From positions 1 to 45,250 of IMG/VR virus record IMGVR_UViG_3300033151_000232: 45,250 bases of DNA. One strand, 5' to 3'. Shown one piece after another: positions 6,613-12,875 of the stretch. The translations under genes were made by a program, and so were the position numbers. Within the stretch, counting starts at the first letter, position 1. Every line of letters begins with the position of its first letter. The DNA comes from a virus. The notes beneath the pieces are model-generated. The model made no database searches, was not told the origin of the DNA, and worked only from the letters and a program-made list of their open reading frames with translations.

Positions 6613-6879
6613 ATGAAAAATTTTAAATTTAACAAGACAGAAAAATTAGTTGAAGTGAGTGACGAAAATCTAACTTTCAAAAAACTATATGCTTATCTAA
6701 AAAAAGAAAAAATTTCTTTTAATGGCAATAGTTTAAGAAAAAATTTTCGTAAACTAAAATACACTAATAATTTAGTTGCTATGTGCTTAAATAGTGGGTT
6801 TTATGAAGATAATAAAAATAAAACTAAGTTTGAGCCGCACAAAGATAAATTTGATGCTTTCTTAAAAGCGAATAAATAA
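6613..6879 (+). CDS. Unrecognised 88-aa basic protein of the AT-rich island
   Basis: This is a Lys- and Asn-rich soluble protein with helical segments (FKKLYAYLKKEKISFNGNSLRKNFRKLK). Base composition is far more AT-rich than in the neighbouring phage genes. It has its own promoter and is followed directly by a strong terminator, so it is a single-gene transcript. The pattern is loosely that of a small DNA-binding protein, but I do not recognise a family. Confidence 0.65.
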   Translation: MKNFKFNKTEKLVEVSDENLTFKKLYAYLKKEKISFNGNSLRKNFRKLKYTNNLVAMCLNSGFYEDNKNKTKFEPHKDKFDAFLKANK

Positions 6880-6891
6880 ATTTTCTTTAAG

Positions 6892-6928
6892 AAGTAAGCT
6901 ATTAATTTAGCTTACTTTCTTTTTTTAT
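6892..6928 (+). terminator. Rho-independent terminator
   Basis: AAGTAAGCTA (6892-6901) pairs with TAGCTTACTT (6908-6917), followed by TCTTTTTTT. It closes the 6613-6879 gene and may reduce read-through into the next two genes. Confidence 0.8.
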
Positions 6929-6951
6929 AAATTATTCAAATATTATAAATT

Positions 6952-7311
6952 ATGAAAACATTAATTTTATTAAATAGATTACAAATTAAAGTTTTGTATA
7001 ATAAACTTTTTTCTTTACAAGAGTATTCAAAAAAAGAAAAAAAAAGTATTAAAATTTTTATCCGAACTAATTTTACAAAGTTTAGTATTATTAGTCTAAG
7101 TAATAATACTAATAATTTTAATATTTTTTTATTTATGAATATTTTACAAATTATCAAAATAGAAAAAACTTTTATTATTCAGTATTTAGAATTACTAAAA
7201 AAAATAAGTAATTCTAAAATAAAAAAGCTACAAAAAAATCTTAATTATAGAGATAATTTAGATTTACAGGAAGCACAAAAAAGATTCTTACAAACATTAC
7301 AAACATTTTAA
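6952..7311 (+). CDS. Unrecognised 119-aa protein of the AT-rich island
   Basis: The product is Lys-, Ile- and Asn-rich, largely helical, with a hydrophobic centre (FNIFLFMNILQIIKI) that could be a buried helix or a weak membrane segment. The extreme AT bias inflates Lys, Asn and Ile and makes pattern reading unreliable. The following gene starts 4 nt after its stop, so the two form an operon. Function is unknown. Confidence 0.55.
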   Translation: MKTLILLNRLQIKVLYNKLFSLQEYSKKEKKSIKIFIRTNFTKFSIISLSNNTNNFNIFLFMNILQIIKIEKTFIIQYLELLKKISNSKIKKLQKNLNYRDNLDLQEAQKRFLQTLQTF

Positions 7312-7314
7312 GTT

Positions 7315-7725
7315 ATGGAAACAAAACAAAAAAACATTATCGCAAAGTTTGAAGATTTAAACGAATGGAAAAAAGACATGTTATTTTATTTTAACGTATC
7401 AAAAGACAGTTTAAAAGTTAAAGACAGTCTGAATTTGCACGTTCAGGCTATTGATAATATAAAAGATGAGCATGGAGACACTAATTTTTATAATGAGTGT
7501 ACTCAACTACCCGAATTACTAGCACAAATTAAAAATTTTAATTCAGGTACATTTATGTTTATTAATCCAAGTGATTTAGCAAAAAATAATTGGAATACAG
7601 ACTATATTTTGCAAGTAAATGAATTAAAAATGTATGCCAGTAGCTTGTTTAATCAAATACAAGAACTTAACAGAAATATGAATAATTTAGAAAGTTTTTT
7701 AAACGATTTAAATTATTCATTATAG
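7315..7725 (+). CDS. Unrecognised 136-aa protein of the AT-rich island
   Basis: This soluble protein has helical N- and C-terminal parts; the C-terminus (LFNQIQELNRNMNNLESFLNDLN) looks like a short coiled coil. No catalytic motif is visible. The gene follows 6952-7311 directly and is closed by the terminator at 7756-7790. A two-gene cargo unit, for example of a defence or toxin-antitoxin type, is conceivable but unsupported. Confidence 0.62.
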   Translation: METKQKNIIAKFEDLNEWKKDMLFYFNVSKDSLKVKDSLNLHVQAIDNIKDEHGDTNFYNECTQLPELLAQIKNFNSGTFMFINPSDLAKNNWNTDYILQVNELKMYASSLFNQIQELNRNMNNLESFLNDLNYSL

Positions 7726-7755
7726 TTTAATTAAAAGCAAATTATTAATTAAATT

Positions 7756-7790
7756 AAAAGCAAACTATTTATTTAGTTTGCTTTTTTTTG
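7756..7790 (+). terminator. Rho-independent terminator at the end of the AT-rich island
   Basis: AAAAGCAAACTA (7756-7767) pairs with TAGTTTGCTTTT (7774-7785) and continues into a T run. A related half-site AAAAGCAAATTA lies just upstream. Composition returns to normal GC within about 40 bases, so the terminator marks the island edge. Confidence 0.82.
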
Positions 7791-8094
7791 TACCCTATTT
7801 TTTTATTTAGATTCATTCCAAATATAGCCACCGCCTCCCCCGCCGCCAGCCCCATCCTTATACGCGACGAGAAACCAGGTCCTTATACGCGACGAGAGAT
7901 CGGATCCTTGACCAGGAGACAACTGACAAGGTCCCCGTCCCAAATATATATACACAAAAAATCCCCTATACGAGGAACGCAGAGAGATTAACAGCTATTC
8001 CGATCATAACCACCCACTCATAGCGGTTCTCCCTTACGGGATCACCAGCTACAGAGAAAGGGTAAAGCTATCAGGTAATATAACTAAGAAGGGA
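7791..8094. other. Non-coding convergence zone
   Basis: The rightward island and the leftward accessory operon meet here. No gene is convincing; the short plus frame 7788-7991 is Arg/Ser/Pro-rich and covers the repeats. The only clear structure is the 25-bp repeat array at 7855-7929. Confidence 0.45.
7855..7929. repeat. Three tandem 25-bp units, two well conserved
   Basis: Units start at 7855, 7880 and 7905. The first 18 bases of units 1 and 2 (TCCTTATACGCGACGAGA) are identical; unit 3 keeps only TCCTT and a purine-rich part. With three decaying copies and no spacer structure this is not a CRISPR. It may be an iteron-like protein-binding array or a slipped duplication. Confidence 0.7.
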
Positions 8095-8442
8095 TTAATG
8101 ATATGGGGTTCGGATAGTATCTAAGGAAAAGGATTTTAAGGTTGCCTTTAGAGCGTTGGATCCATGACGGGAAATCTGATACTGGTAAGTGATAAGGACA
8201 GAGAAAGGTTCCTCGGGGAAGTTAACTATCCTTGAGAGGTAGAGGATATTACCATCCTTGAGGAAGGATCGGTTTAGGAATAGGTTGCGGTTAAGTAGCT
8301 TATGGGTTATCCTGTTGTCCTTGATATTGATGGATGAGTTGGTTGCTGGGAAGACGGGATACTCCCATGGGTTAAGGATGTTGTTGTCGAGGAAGGTTAG
8401 TAATCCTTCTGGCATTACGATGTACTCATTATCTTTGTTCAT
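8095..8442 (-). CDS. Unrecognised 115-aa protein
   Basis: This is the last gene of the leftward accessory operon. The product is soluble, with a mixed alpha/beta pattern (NILYLSRIVNFPEEPFSVLITYQYQIS). No motif is recognised. It starts 12 nt after the stop of the upstream gene. An overlapping plus frame is shorter and has no context. Confidence 0.65.
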   Translation of the reverse strand: MNKDNEYIVMPEGLLTFLDNNILNPWEYPVFPATNSSINIKDNRITHKLLNRNLFLNRSFLKDGNILYLSRIVNFPEEPFSVLITYQYQISRHGSNALKATLKSFSLDTIRTPYH

Positions 8443-8454
8443 AAGGGTTTTTAT

Positions 8455-8742
8455 TTAAGGGTTAATACTGTTAGGATCCCACATGTGATATATCCCAGCG
8501 GAATCTATCTTCCATAGGGAATCAGAATACGTGTTATTGGTCAAGGCTCTAAAGGTCCCCTGAAGGTAACCATTCTCGTACACAGCCATAATAGACTCCA
8601 TATCCGTAGGCCAAGTATCCACTACAGGATCATCGGCCACAGGATTAATGTCTTGGCACATAAGGACGAATGCTATAAAGAAGGATAATCCCGACATGTA
8701 TATAAGGATCTTAAATGGGTCTGTTCTTTTCTTTTCTATCAT
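8455..8742 (-). CDS. Membrane-anchored or exported 95-aa protein
   Basis: The N-terminus is basic (IEKKR) and is followed by a hydrophobic stretch at residues 11-29 (FKILIYMSGLSFFIAFVLMC) ending in Cys, which could be a membrane anchor or an imperfect lipobox. The rest is acidic and polar and probably extracytoplasmic. It starts 1 nt after the stop of the 8744-9352 gene, which also has an N-terminal membrane helix. Phage-encoded membrane proteins of this type often affect lysis or superinfection, but that is inference. Confidence 0.65.
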   Translation of the reverse strand: MIEKKRTDPFKILIYMSGLSFFIAFVLMCQDINPVADDPVVDTWPTDMESIMAVYENGYLQGTFRALTNNTYSDSLWKIDSAGIYHMWDPNSINP

Positions 8743-8743
8743 A

Positions 8744-9352
8744 TTAAGGGTTTATAAAGTTAAAAATCATATCGAAATAATGAGGGCATTTGATGTTAGG
8801 ACCACACTCCGTTATAGGCCACCTCCACCCCCTAGGTGCTGGGAAGAACCGGATTACCCGATAAATCCTCTCCATTGCATATACATCAAGGGTCATCACC
8901 ACCAGGTCGGGGGTATCAAAGTTAATGGTCATCATTAGCTTATCCCCTTGTTTTACTCTTTCTACTAGACCAAAACTCAGTTTGAGTCTCGGGTTTTCTT
9001 GTGGCGATTGCCCGCCTACGTAAGCGTATCCCCAAACAGATAATTTTCCTTTTATAATTCGAAACGTAAACCGGTAGGAGTTGTTCCAGTGGAGGTGACC
9101 GAGGGCTACTCCCCATATCTTACTGAGGCCCGAATCACATACATCGTTATTCTGCATCATAGAGTAGGAGATCTCTATCTCTTGAACGTATTCTCCCTTA
9201 CTCTTTAGGAATTTTGGGAAGTGACATATTCCAGTCTTCCCTTTCTTAATTACTTTCCTTTTCATATTAATCATATTAATTGTTTTTAATAAAAACGCTA
9301 TATATCCAAGCGCAATTCCCATTATTATATAAAGTGGTATATATTCCATCAT
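8744..9352 (-). CDS. 202-aa protein with N-terminal membrane helix
   Basis: A hydrophobic helix at about residues 5-24 (IPLYIIMGIALGYIAFLL) is followed by a basic turn (NMKRKVIKKGK) and a beta-rich domain of about 165 residues. The positive-inside rule would place that domain in the cytoplasm. No catalytic motif is recognised. The ATG overlaps the TGA of the upstream secreted-protein gene, and the 8455-8742 gene follows at 1 nt, so three envelope-directed proteins are co-translated. Confidence 0.7.
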   Translation of the reverse strand: MMEYIPLYIIMGIALGYIAFLLKTINMINMKRKVIKKGKTGICHFPKFLKSKGEYVQEIEISYSMMQNNDVCDSGLSKIWGVALGHLHWNNSYRFTFRIIKGKLSVWGYAYVGGQSPQENPRLKLSFGLVERVKQGDKLMMTINFDTPDLVVMTLDVYAMERIYRVIRFFPAPRGWRWPITECGPNIKCPHYFDMIFNFINP

Positions 9353-9771
9353 TCCCTATATCCTTTCTCCTCTAGCCATAGCCAGAAATTTACGAAAGTA
9401 GGTTCCCTAAGTTTCATGGTACATATTTTCTCTCTTGTTACTTTAAAATATAAGTTTTCTTGTCTAAACTCTAAAGTCTGATACTCACGGACATAAGATG
9501 TAACATATAAATCGCCTATACTGTAGATTAAATTCTCTTCTTTATATTTTTGGCATTCGACTTCTTCCCAAGCTGTATCAGATTGGGAAACTTTTAATAC
9601 GTCATCTTCTAAAGCTAGTGAATAATGCACCCAACCCTCTTCCATTAAAGTGTCTGTAACTGTCTGGGAACACTCATTATGGTATTCTTCCCAATAGGAA
9701 AGAAACGTGCTTTCTTGTCCTATTGCTACGTTAAGAAGTAACGTAAAACTTATCAGTAATAATTTTTTCAT
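9349..9771 (-). CDS. Secreted 140-aa protein
   Basis: The start is set at the ATG at 9771, not the upstream TTG at 9807, since it lies 1 nt after the upstream stop and begins directly with a signal peptide: MKKLLLISFTLLLNVAIGQ, cleavage expected before Gln-Glu-Ser. The mature part is acidic, with two Cys at about 100 and 125 of the preprotein and no known motif. It overlaps the next gene by ATGA. An exported protein in a phage accessory operon suggests periplasmic or surface modification of the host, by inference. Confidence 0.72.
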   Translation of the reverse strand: MKKLLLISFTLLLNVAIGQESTFLSYWEEYHNECSQTVTDTLMEEGWVHYSLALEDDVLKVSQSDTAWEEVECQKYKEENLIYSIGDLYVTSYVREYQTLEFRQENLYFKVTREKICTMKLREPTFVNFWLWLEEKGYRE

Positions 9772-9772
9772 A

Positions 9773-10018
9773 TCAATCGTGTTTATATATGCTTCTTTGT
9801 TCTTCAAACTCCGAAAATGTAATCTCTTTAAATTGTAAATTCAATTCTCGTAAGATAGCCTTGTGCTTTATTATTTTATTAAATGCTATCTCACGATGGA
9901 ATTCACTGCGTCCACCCTGAATCTTAATGAAGTGTTCAATTTTTGCTATTTCCTTTTCTTTACTCTGGATAAGTTTTGCTAGGTGGTCTCTCATAGTTTT
10001 TATTTTATCGCGTAACAT
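9773..10018 (-). CDS. 81-aa helical protein, probable coiled coil
   Basis: An upstream GTG at 10066 would overlap the preceding gene by 62 nt, so the ATG at 10018, with 14 nt overlap, is preferred. The product is almost entirely helical and highly charged (DHLAKLIQSKEKEIAKIEHFIKIQ), consistent with a coiled coil. Its stop lies 1 nt before the secreted-protein ATG. Function is unknown. Confidence 0.62.
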   Translation of the reverse strand: MLRDKIKTMRDHLAKLIQSKEKEIAKIEHFIKIQGGRSEFHREIAFNKIIKHKAILRELNLQFKEITFSEFEEQRSIYKHD

Positions 10019-10424
10019 ACAAATTTTCTCGATAGTCCCAAGATTCTCCTTTAGAATATCCCACACATTGCTTTTTCTTTCTACCTACAATATAAGGACT
10101 TATCCATTCCAAGAATTTAGAGATTTCTGAATCATAGTTCTTAAATTCTGAATATAGATCTAAAACCCATCTCCCATCTTTTTCATAGAATTTACCCCCT
10201 TGCATGTCTGGATCCCAATTCGTAGAAAGGAAAAGCATGTACCATCGGGGACACTTAAAAAAGGAATGATCTAAATCGGGTTTAAATACATCTTCACTTT
10301 TAAAGAATACTTTATCATGTCCTAGATCTCGTTCATTAATAACTCGGTTTAGAAGATTGATTACATCGTCTGGTGTATCTTTTTTAAGTTTGGCTTTAAA
10401 TTTTAATTCTGTATAAAATCCCAT
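10005..10424 (-). CDS. Unrecognised 139-aa protein of a phage/bacterial hypothetical family
   Basis: The N-terminus MGFYTELKFKAKLKKDTPDDVINLL resembles, from memory, a widespread uncharacterised family that starts MGxYTEL.....LKKDTP and occurs in bacteria and phages; I cannot attach a function. The body contains FKCPRWYMLFLS and RWVLDLYSEFKNYDSEISKFLEWI, and there is no export signal. It starts 3 nt after the stop of the small Cys-rich gene and overlaps the next gene. Confidence 0.7.
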   Translation of the reverse strand: MGFYTELKFKAKLKKDTPDDVINLLNRVINERDLGHDKVFFKSEDVFKPDLDHSFFKCPRWYMLFLSTNWDPDMQGGKFYEKDGRWVLDLYSEFKNYDSEISKFLEWISPYIVGRKKKQCVGYSKGESWDYRENLYVTR

Positions 10425-10427
10425 AAT

Positions 10428-10607
10428 TTAAAAATTTGATAATTTAGATGTTAAGTAAGCATATATCCCATAAGGAGGCTTCTCTAGCTTGCAGAGATCA
10501 GGAATGATTTTAAGGCCTCCAGGTGTCTTCTTGTCGGCTATCTTGCACTTGTCTAATTTGCAACAAGTCTTACAGCTTGTGACTATTATCATTCTTTTAT
10601 TGCTCAT
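10428..10607 (-). CDS. 59-aa Cys-rich protein
   Basis: An ATG at 10607 with a purine-rich leader (AAGAGAAAAGAAA) opens a 59-codon frame that ends 3 nt before the next start. Cys residues lie at 12, 15, 16, 21 and 39 (SCKTCCKLDKCK, then LCKL), which suggests metal binding. It fills what would otherwise be an unexplained 180-bp gap, in step with the operon. I do not recognise the family; small metal-binding regulators or Fe-S carriers are options. Confidence 0.6.
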   Translation of the reverse strand: MSNKRMIIVTSCKTCCKLDKCKIADKKTPGGLKIIPDLCKLEKPPYGIYAYLTSKLSNF

Positions 10608-10628
10608 TTTCTTTTCTCTTTATAATTC

Positions 10629-10719
10629 CGACCATTAAAACGGTCGTTAACACTAAGCTAAGAAACATTAAAACGTTTCTTAGCTTAGTGTTATAAACAA
10701 TAAAAATTACTATTGTTTC
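10629..10719 (-). other. Cluster of three stem-loops
   Basis: The main one is a perfect 18-bp inverted repeat, 10649-10666 with 10675-10692, around the 8-base loop ATTAAAAC. A smaller one (10629-10646, CGACC/GGTCG) has the identical 8-base loop. A third (AAACAATA/TATTGTTT, about 10696-10719) ends at the stop of the minus-strand 10720-10923 gene. No clear U-run follows on either strand. It could terminate the 10923 gene, process mRNA, or be a recombination-type palindrome; see the attC-like feature. Confidence 0.65.
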
Positions 10720-10923
10720 TTAACTTTGTTCAAGTATCTCTTTTATATACTTTTCAGCAAGCACTACCTCTCTATCCCAAGCCGTTTCAGCACCGATAAA
10801 TCCACCTCGTTCATCGCTAATTTGCTTACCTTTCTTGTTTCTGCAATTATAAATATTAGCAGTCAATCTCAAAGCGTTTGCTATTGTTTCCGCTTTATAC
10901 TTCGGTATTTGTAATTCTTCCAT
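10720..10923 (-). CDS. Unrecognised 67-aa protein, possible mobile cassette gene
   Basis: This is a small soluble, largely helical protein (AETIANALRLTANIY, then REVVLAEKYIKEILEQS) with a GG-rich turn. The gene stands alone between two palindromic regions and is flanked by inverted copies of GTGTTATAAAC (10688-10698) and GTTTATAACAC (10942-10952). That is the layout expected of an integron-type gene cassette: the cassette start and its own downstream R'' box are complementary. No function is recognised. Confidence 0.55.
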   Translation of the reverse strand: MEELQIPKYKAETIANALRLTANIYNCRNKKGKQISDERGGFIGAETAWDREVVLAEKYIKEILEQS

Positions 10924-10941
10924 ATTTCCGTAATTTTAAAA

Positions 10942-11042
10942 GTTTATAACACGCTGTCATAAATAATTTGCTATTCATTTAATTAGCGTGTTTGGTTATT
11001 TAAGTTTTTACTCATTTATTTAATTTATGCTCAACGTTAGGC
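10942..11042. other. Integron attC-like sequence
   Basis: On the plus strand the order is GTTTATAAC (R''-like), spacer, CATAAAT at 10958-10964 (L''-like), about 58 bases, ATTTATG at 11023-11029 (L'-like), CTCAA, CGTTAGGC (R'-like, 11035-11042). R' fits the integron core GTTRRRY exactly, and the ending CTCAACGTTAGGC is very close to the 3' ends of known attC sites (CTCAA-N-CGTTAGGC). R'' is imperfect (TTATAAC against RYYYAAC). A second nested inverted repeat, AACACGCT/AGCGTGTT, is present. No integron integrase is visible in the window. Confidence 0.4.
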
Positions 11043-11043
11043 T

Positions 11044-11364
11044 TCATTTACCGAACCTGTAATTCATAACTCTAAAAATTTCTTCTTTTGTAGCTGGTCT
11101 GTAATTTTGACCTTTATTTAATTCATCTGCAAATGTTTTTCGAGAATGAATAAAAGACACCATACCATCATTTGTAGATATTAGACAATAATCATCTTTT
11201 TCTTTTAATTTAGATGTTTCGATTATACCACTATGCCACCCTATAATCGACATTACAGATGCTAAAAAACCATCTTTTTTTATATCGTTACTATCAGTTC
11301 TTACAACAAATAAACCCCCTGTTATATCTGATTCTTCCCATACTGTTTTTATTAGATTTTGCAT
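11044..11364 (-). CDS. Unrecognised 106-aa protein
   Basis: An upstream TTG at 11382 is possible, but the ATG at 11364 with a short 13-nt overlap is better. The protein has a central hydrophobic beta/alpha part (GLFVVRTDSN, GFLASVMSIIGWHSGIIETSKL) and ends in a basic helix. The DNA is AT-rich like the neighbouring small genes. It may be part of the cassette whose end is the attC-like site directly downstream. No function is recognised. Confidence 0.62.
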   Translation of the reverse strand: MQNLIKTVWEESDITGGLFVVRTDSNDIKKDGFLASVMSIIGWHSGIIETSKLKEKDDYCLISTNDGMVSFIHSRKTFADELNKGQNYRPATKEEIFRVMNYRFGK

Positions 11365-11585
11365 TTTTCTAAGTTTTTCCAACTTATAGTATAATATTTA
11401 AGTTCTTTTGAAACTTTATAACCATCATGAGAAAGTATAAATAATATATCACTATTGAGAACTAAATTTGTTCTTATGGAATAATCACCTAATCCTGCTG
11501 CTTGTGCTATTCTATGATATACATGTCTTAATTCTATAGCTATATTGTTTGAATCCGATACTATTTTTGCTTCAATTGCTTTCAT
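11352..11585 (-). CDS. Unrecognised 77-aa protein
   Basis: This is a small soluble protein with an N-terminal helix containing RHVYHRIAQAAGLG and a beta-like C-terminal half (DILFILSHDGYKVSKELKYYTISW). It starts inside the TGA of the membrane-protein gene (ATGA) and overlaps the following gene by 13 nt, so three minus-strand genes are co-translated. No family is recognised. Confidence 0.6.
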   Translation of the reverse strand: MKAIEAKIVSDSNNIAIELRHVYHRIAQAAGLGDYSIRTNLVLNSDILFILSHDGYKVSKELKYYTISWKNLEKCKI

Positions 11586-11779
11586 AATTTATCCTTTCTT
11601 ATTTTATCCATTATAACCCGATATATTAAACTACTTATGGGTGGATATTTAGCGAACAAACTTTTGTGCTTGGGCGACCATATTAAGCTTGGTAGATAGA
11701 TAATGGCTTGAATAACAGTTATTGGTGCAAATAACACGTACAGGAAATTCGCAAGTAATATTAGTAAAGGAGTTCTCAT
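11582..11779 (-). CDS. 65-aa membrane protein
   Basis: An upstream TTG at 11806 exists, but the ATG at 11779 lies 1 nt after the previous stop and is preferred. The first 33 residues are strongly hydrophobic (PLLILLANFLYVLFAPITVI), long enough for one or two membrane spans. The C-terminus is basic (YRVIMDKIRKDKL) and probably cytoplasmic. A role in envelope modification or superinfection exclusion is possible, by inference. Confidence 0.62.
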   Translation of the reverse strand: MRTPLLILLANFLYVLFAPITVIQAIIYLPSLIWSPKHKSLFAKYPPISSLIYRVIMDKIRKDKL

Positions 11780-11780
11780 A

Positions 11781-12035
11781 TTAACTAAGTTTATAGTTTG
11801 TACCAACGAAATGAGTACCCACTTGGCCTAACATGCCCTCTAAAACCTTTACCCCATCGTTATCACTTAACTCTGTTACTTCATCTCTTAGAAGAATTAT
11901 AATTTGCCCACATCCTGCCATGAATGCTGACCTTGTCTCGGCCTTCTGAATTGGGTGCATTTGTACTTCGGCCAAGTTAACTCTTTTTAAATAGAGTTGG
12001 TATTGGAATTCCAAATCGAATTGTTTATTTACCAT
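11781..12035 (-). CDS. Unrecognised 84-aa protein
   Basis: A GTG at 12059 would overlap the upstream gene by 35 nt; the ATG at 12035, nested in the last codons of that gene (11-nt overlap), is favoured. The protein is helical (FDLEFQYQLYLKRVNLAEVQ, then GQIIILLRDEVTELSDNDGVKVLEGM) and ends with a Gly-rich tail. No motif is recognised. It contains one GCCTAAC sequence on the plus strand that resembles an integron R box, probably by chance. Confidence 0.6.
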   Translation of the reverse strand: MVNKQFDLEFQYQLYLKRVNLAEVQMHPIQKAETRSAFMAGCGQIIILLRDEVTELSDNDGVKVLEGMLGQVGTHFVGTNYKLS

Positions 12036-12321
12036 CTGTTCTTGCTTTATAATACCCACAACTAAACGTTACGGGGGTTTTTGTGAATATTGCGTGCCTG
12101 TTATTACATACCCCATTATGAACCGTCTCATCCCAGAAAGCACAATTACCACAGGATTCTTGAGACCCCAATATCTCTGGAGAGTCGGAGGGGGGAGTGT
12201 TATTTCCCCTAATCGTCTTACCCCTGTGAAAACTTACGGTTATTAAGTTTTCTATGTACACCCGTTGGCTTCCCACTACTAATTTTGGGATAGCAGCGAT
12301 AAGGTCATCTATATTTTCCAT
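12025..12321 (-). CDS. 98-aa protein with C-terminal Cys4 site
   Basis: The second half holds C57-x2-C60-x11-C72-x15-C88 (CGNC, VCNN, SCGYY), a spacing that suits a structural zinc or an Fe-S cluster. The N-terminal half is helical and then beta-like (RVYIENLITVSF). It follows the 12363-12557 gene after 41 nt. The arrangement recalls small Cys4 phage proteins of unknown role; no enzyme motif is seen. Confidence 0.68.
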   Translation of the reverse strand: MENIDDLIAAIPKLVVGSQRVYIENLITVSFHRGKTIRGNNTPPSDSPEILGSQESCGNCAFWDETVHNGVCNNRHAIFTKTPVTFSCGYYKARTDGK

Positions 12322-12362
12322 CTTAAGAGTTAAGAAGCCGGGTAAGATATTGGGTGGAATAC

Positions 12363-12557
12363 TTAAGATGTTCCATGGTCTCTAGTAGCATGGATCTCCA
12401 TGATTCTATCTATCTGGGGCTTATACTCTCTTCCCAGATCCTTGAATATTAGAATCTCTATGTAGGAATTTATGCTGTTCACTTTCATTTCGATAGCTCT
12501 TTGTTTGAGGAGGTCGATAGTATGTGAATCTAAGTTAAGATTGGATTGGAAGCTCAT
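12363..12557 (-). CDS. Ribbon-helix-helix-like small regulator (possible)
   Basis: The 64-aa product has the order short strand (NLNLDSHTI), helix A (DLLKQRAIEMK), turn (VNSI), helix B (NSYIEILIFKDLGRE), which resembles the Arc/MetJ ribbon-helix-helix fold. As the first gene of the leftward operon next to a 318-bp divergent intergenic region, it is well placed to regulate both sides. The fold call is by eye, so an unrelated helical protein remains possible. Confidence 0.55.
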   Translation of the reverse strand: MSFQSNLNLDSHTIDLLKQRAIEMKVNSINSYIEILIFKDLGREYKPQIDRIMEIHATRDHGTS

Positions 12558-12875
12558 AATATATAAATTTTGGGTGTTTATTAAAAAAGCAGTGGATTAT
12601 GCAAATTGCTTTAAGTAAGGAAACTTAGAAAATCTTAAGACTAATCCGCCCGAGATAGAGGTCCCTTGCGCGCGCGTTAATATATAGAATAAAATATATA
12701 ACTACCTAAAGGTAGTATATTTTAATCATATATTTAGGGATGGTATGTATAGATATTTTGATAAGATAACAAACTAACCTGCGGTTAGTATAATAGGACT
12801 GAAGTCCTATTATTATAAGATTATGAGTTAAGTGGTATTTCAAGTATCGAGGATCTTTTATATAAAATAACAAAT
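12558..12875. promoter_or_regulatory. Divergent intergenic region with three hairpins
   Basis: This region separates the leftward accessory operon from the rightward virion operon and holds no gene. Three short-loop hairpins lie in series: ACTACC-TAAA-GGTAGT (12701-12716), ACTAACC-TGC-GGTTAGT (12773-12789) and ATAATAGGACT-GA-AGTCCTATTAT (12790-12813). A GC run (GCGCGCGCG) lies near 12669. No exact TTTG / TAnnTTTG pair was found. Late promoters, operators or leader structures are all possible. Confidence 0.55.

Noticed and set aside
7855-7929. CRISPR array
   Set aside because: Only three decaying 25-bp units without separate spacers, and no cas gene nearby.
7788-7991. 67-codon plus frame in the convergence zone
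   Set aside because: Arg/Ser/Pro-rich, covers the 25-bp repeats and starts in a terminator; it looks like chance.
10629-10719. Second attC site formed by the perfect 18-bp hairpin
   Set aside because: The stem is fully symmetric and lacks the unpaired bases that give attC its polarity; its 3' end GTTAACG does not fit GTTRRRY. Kept as a stem-loop cluster only.
11823-11831. Second integron R box (GCCTAAC on the plus strand)
   Set aside because: It lies inside the 11781-12035 coding sequence; a 7-base match is expected by chance in a window of this size.
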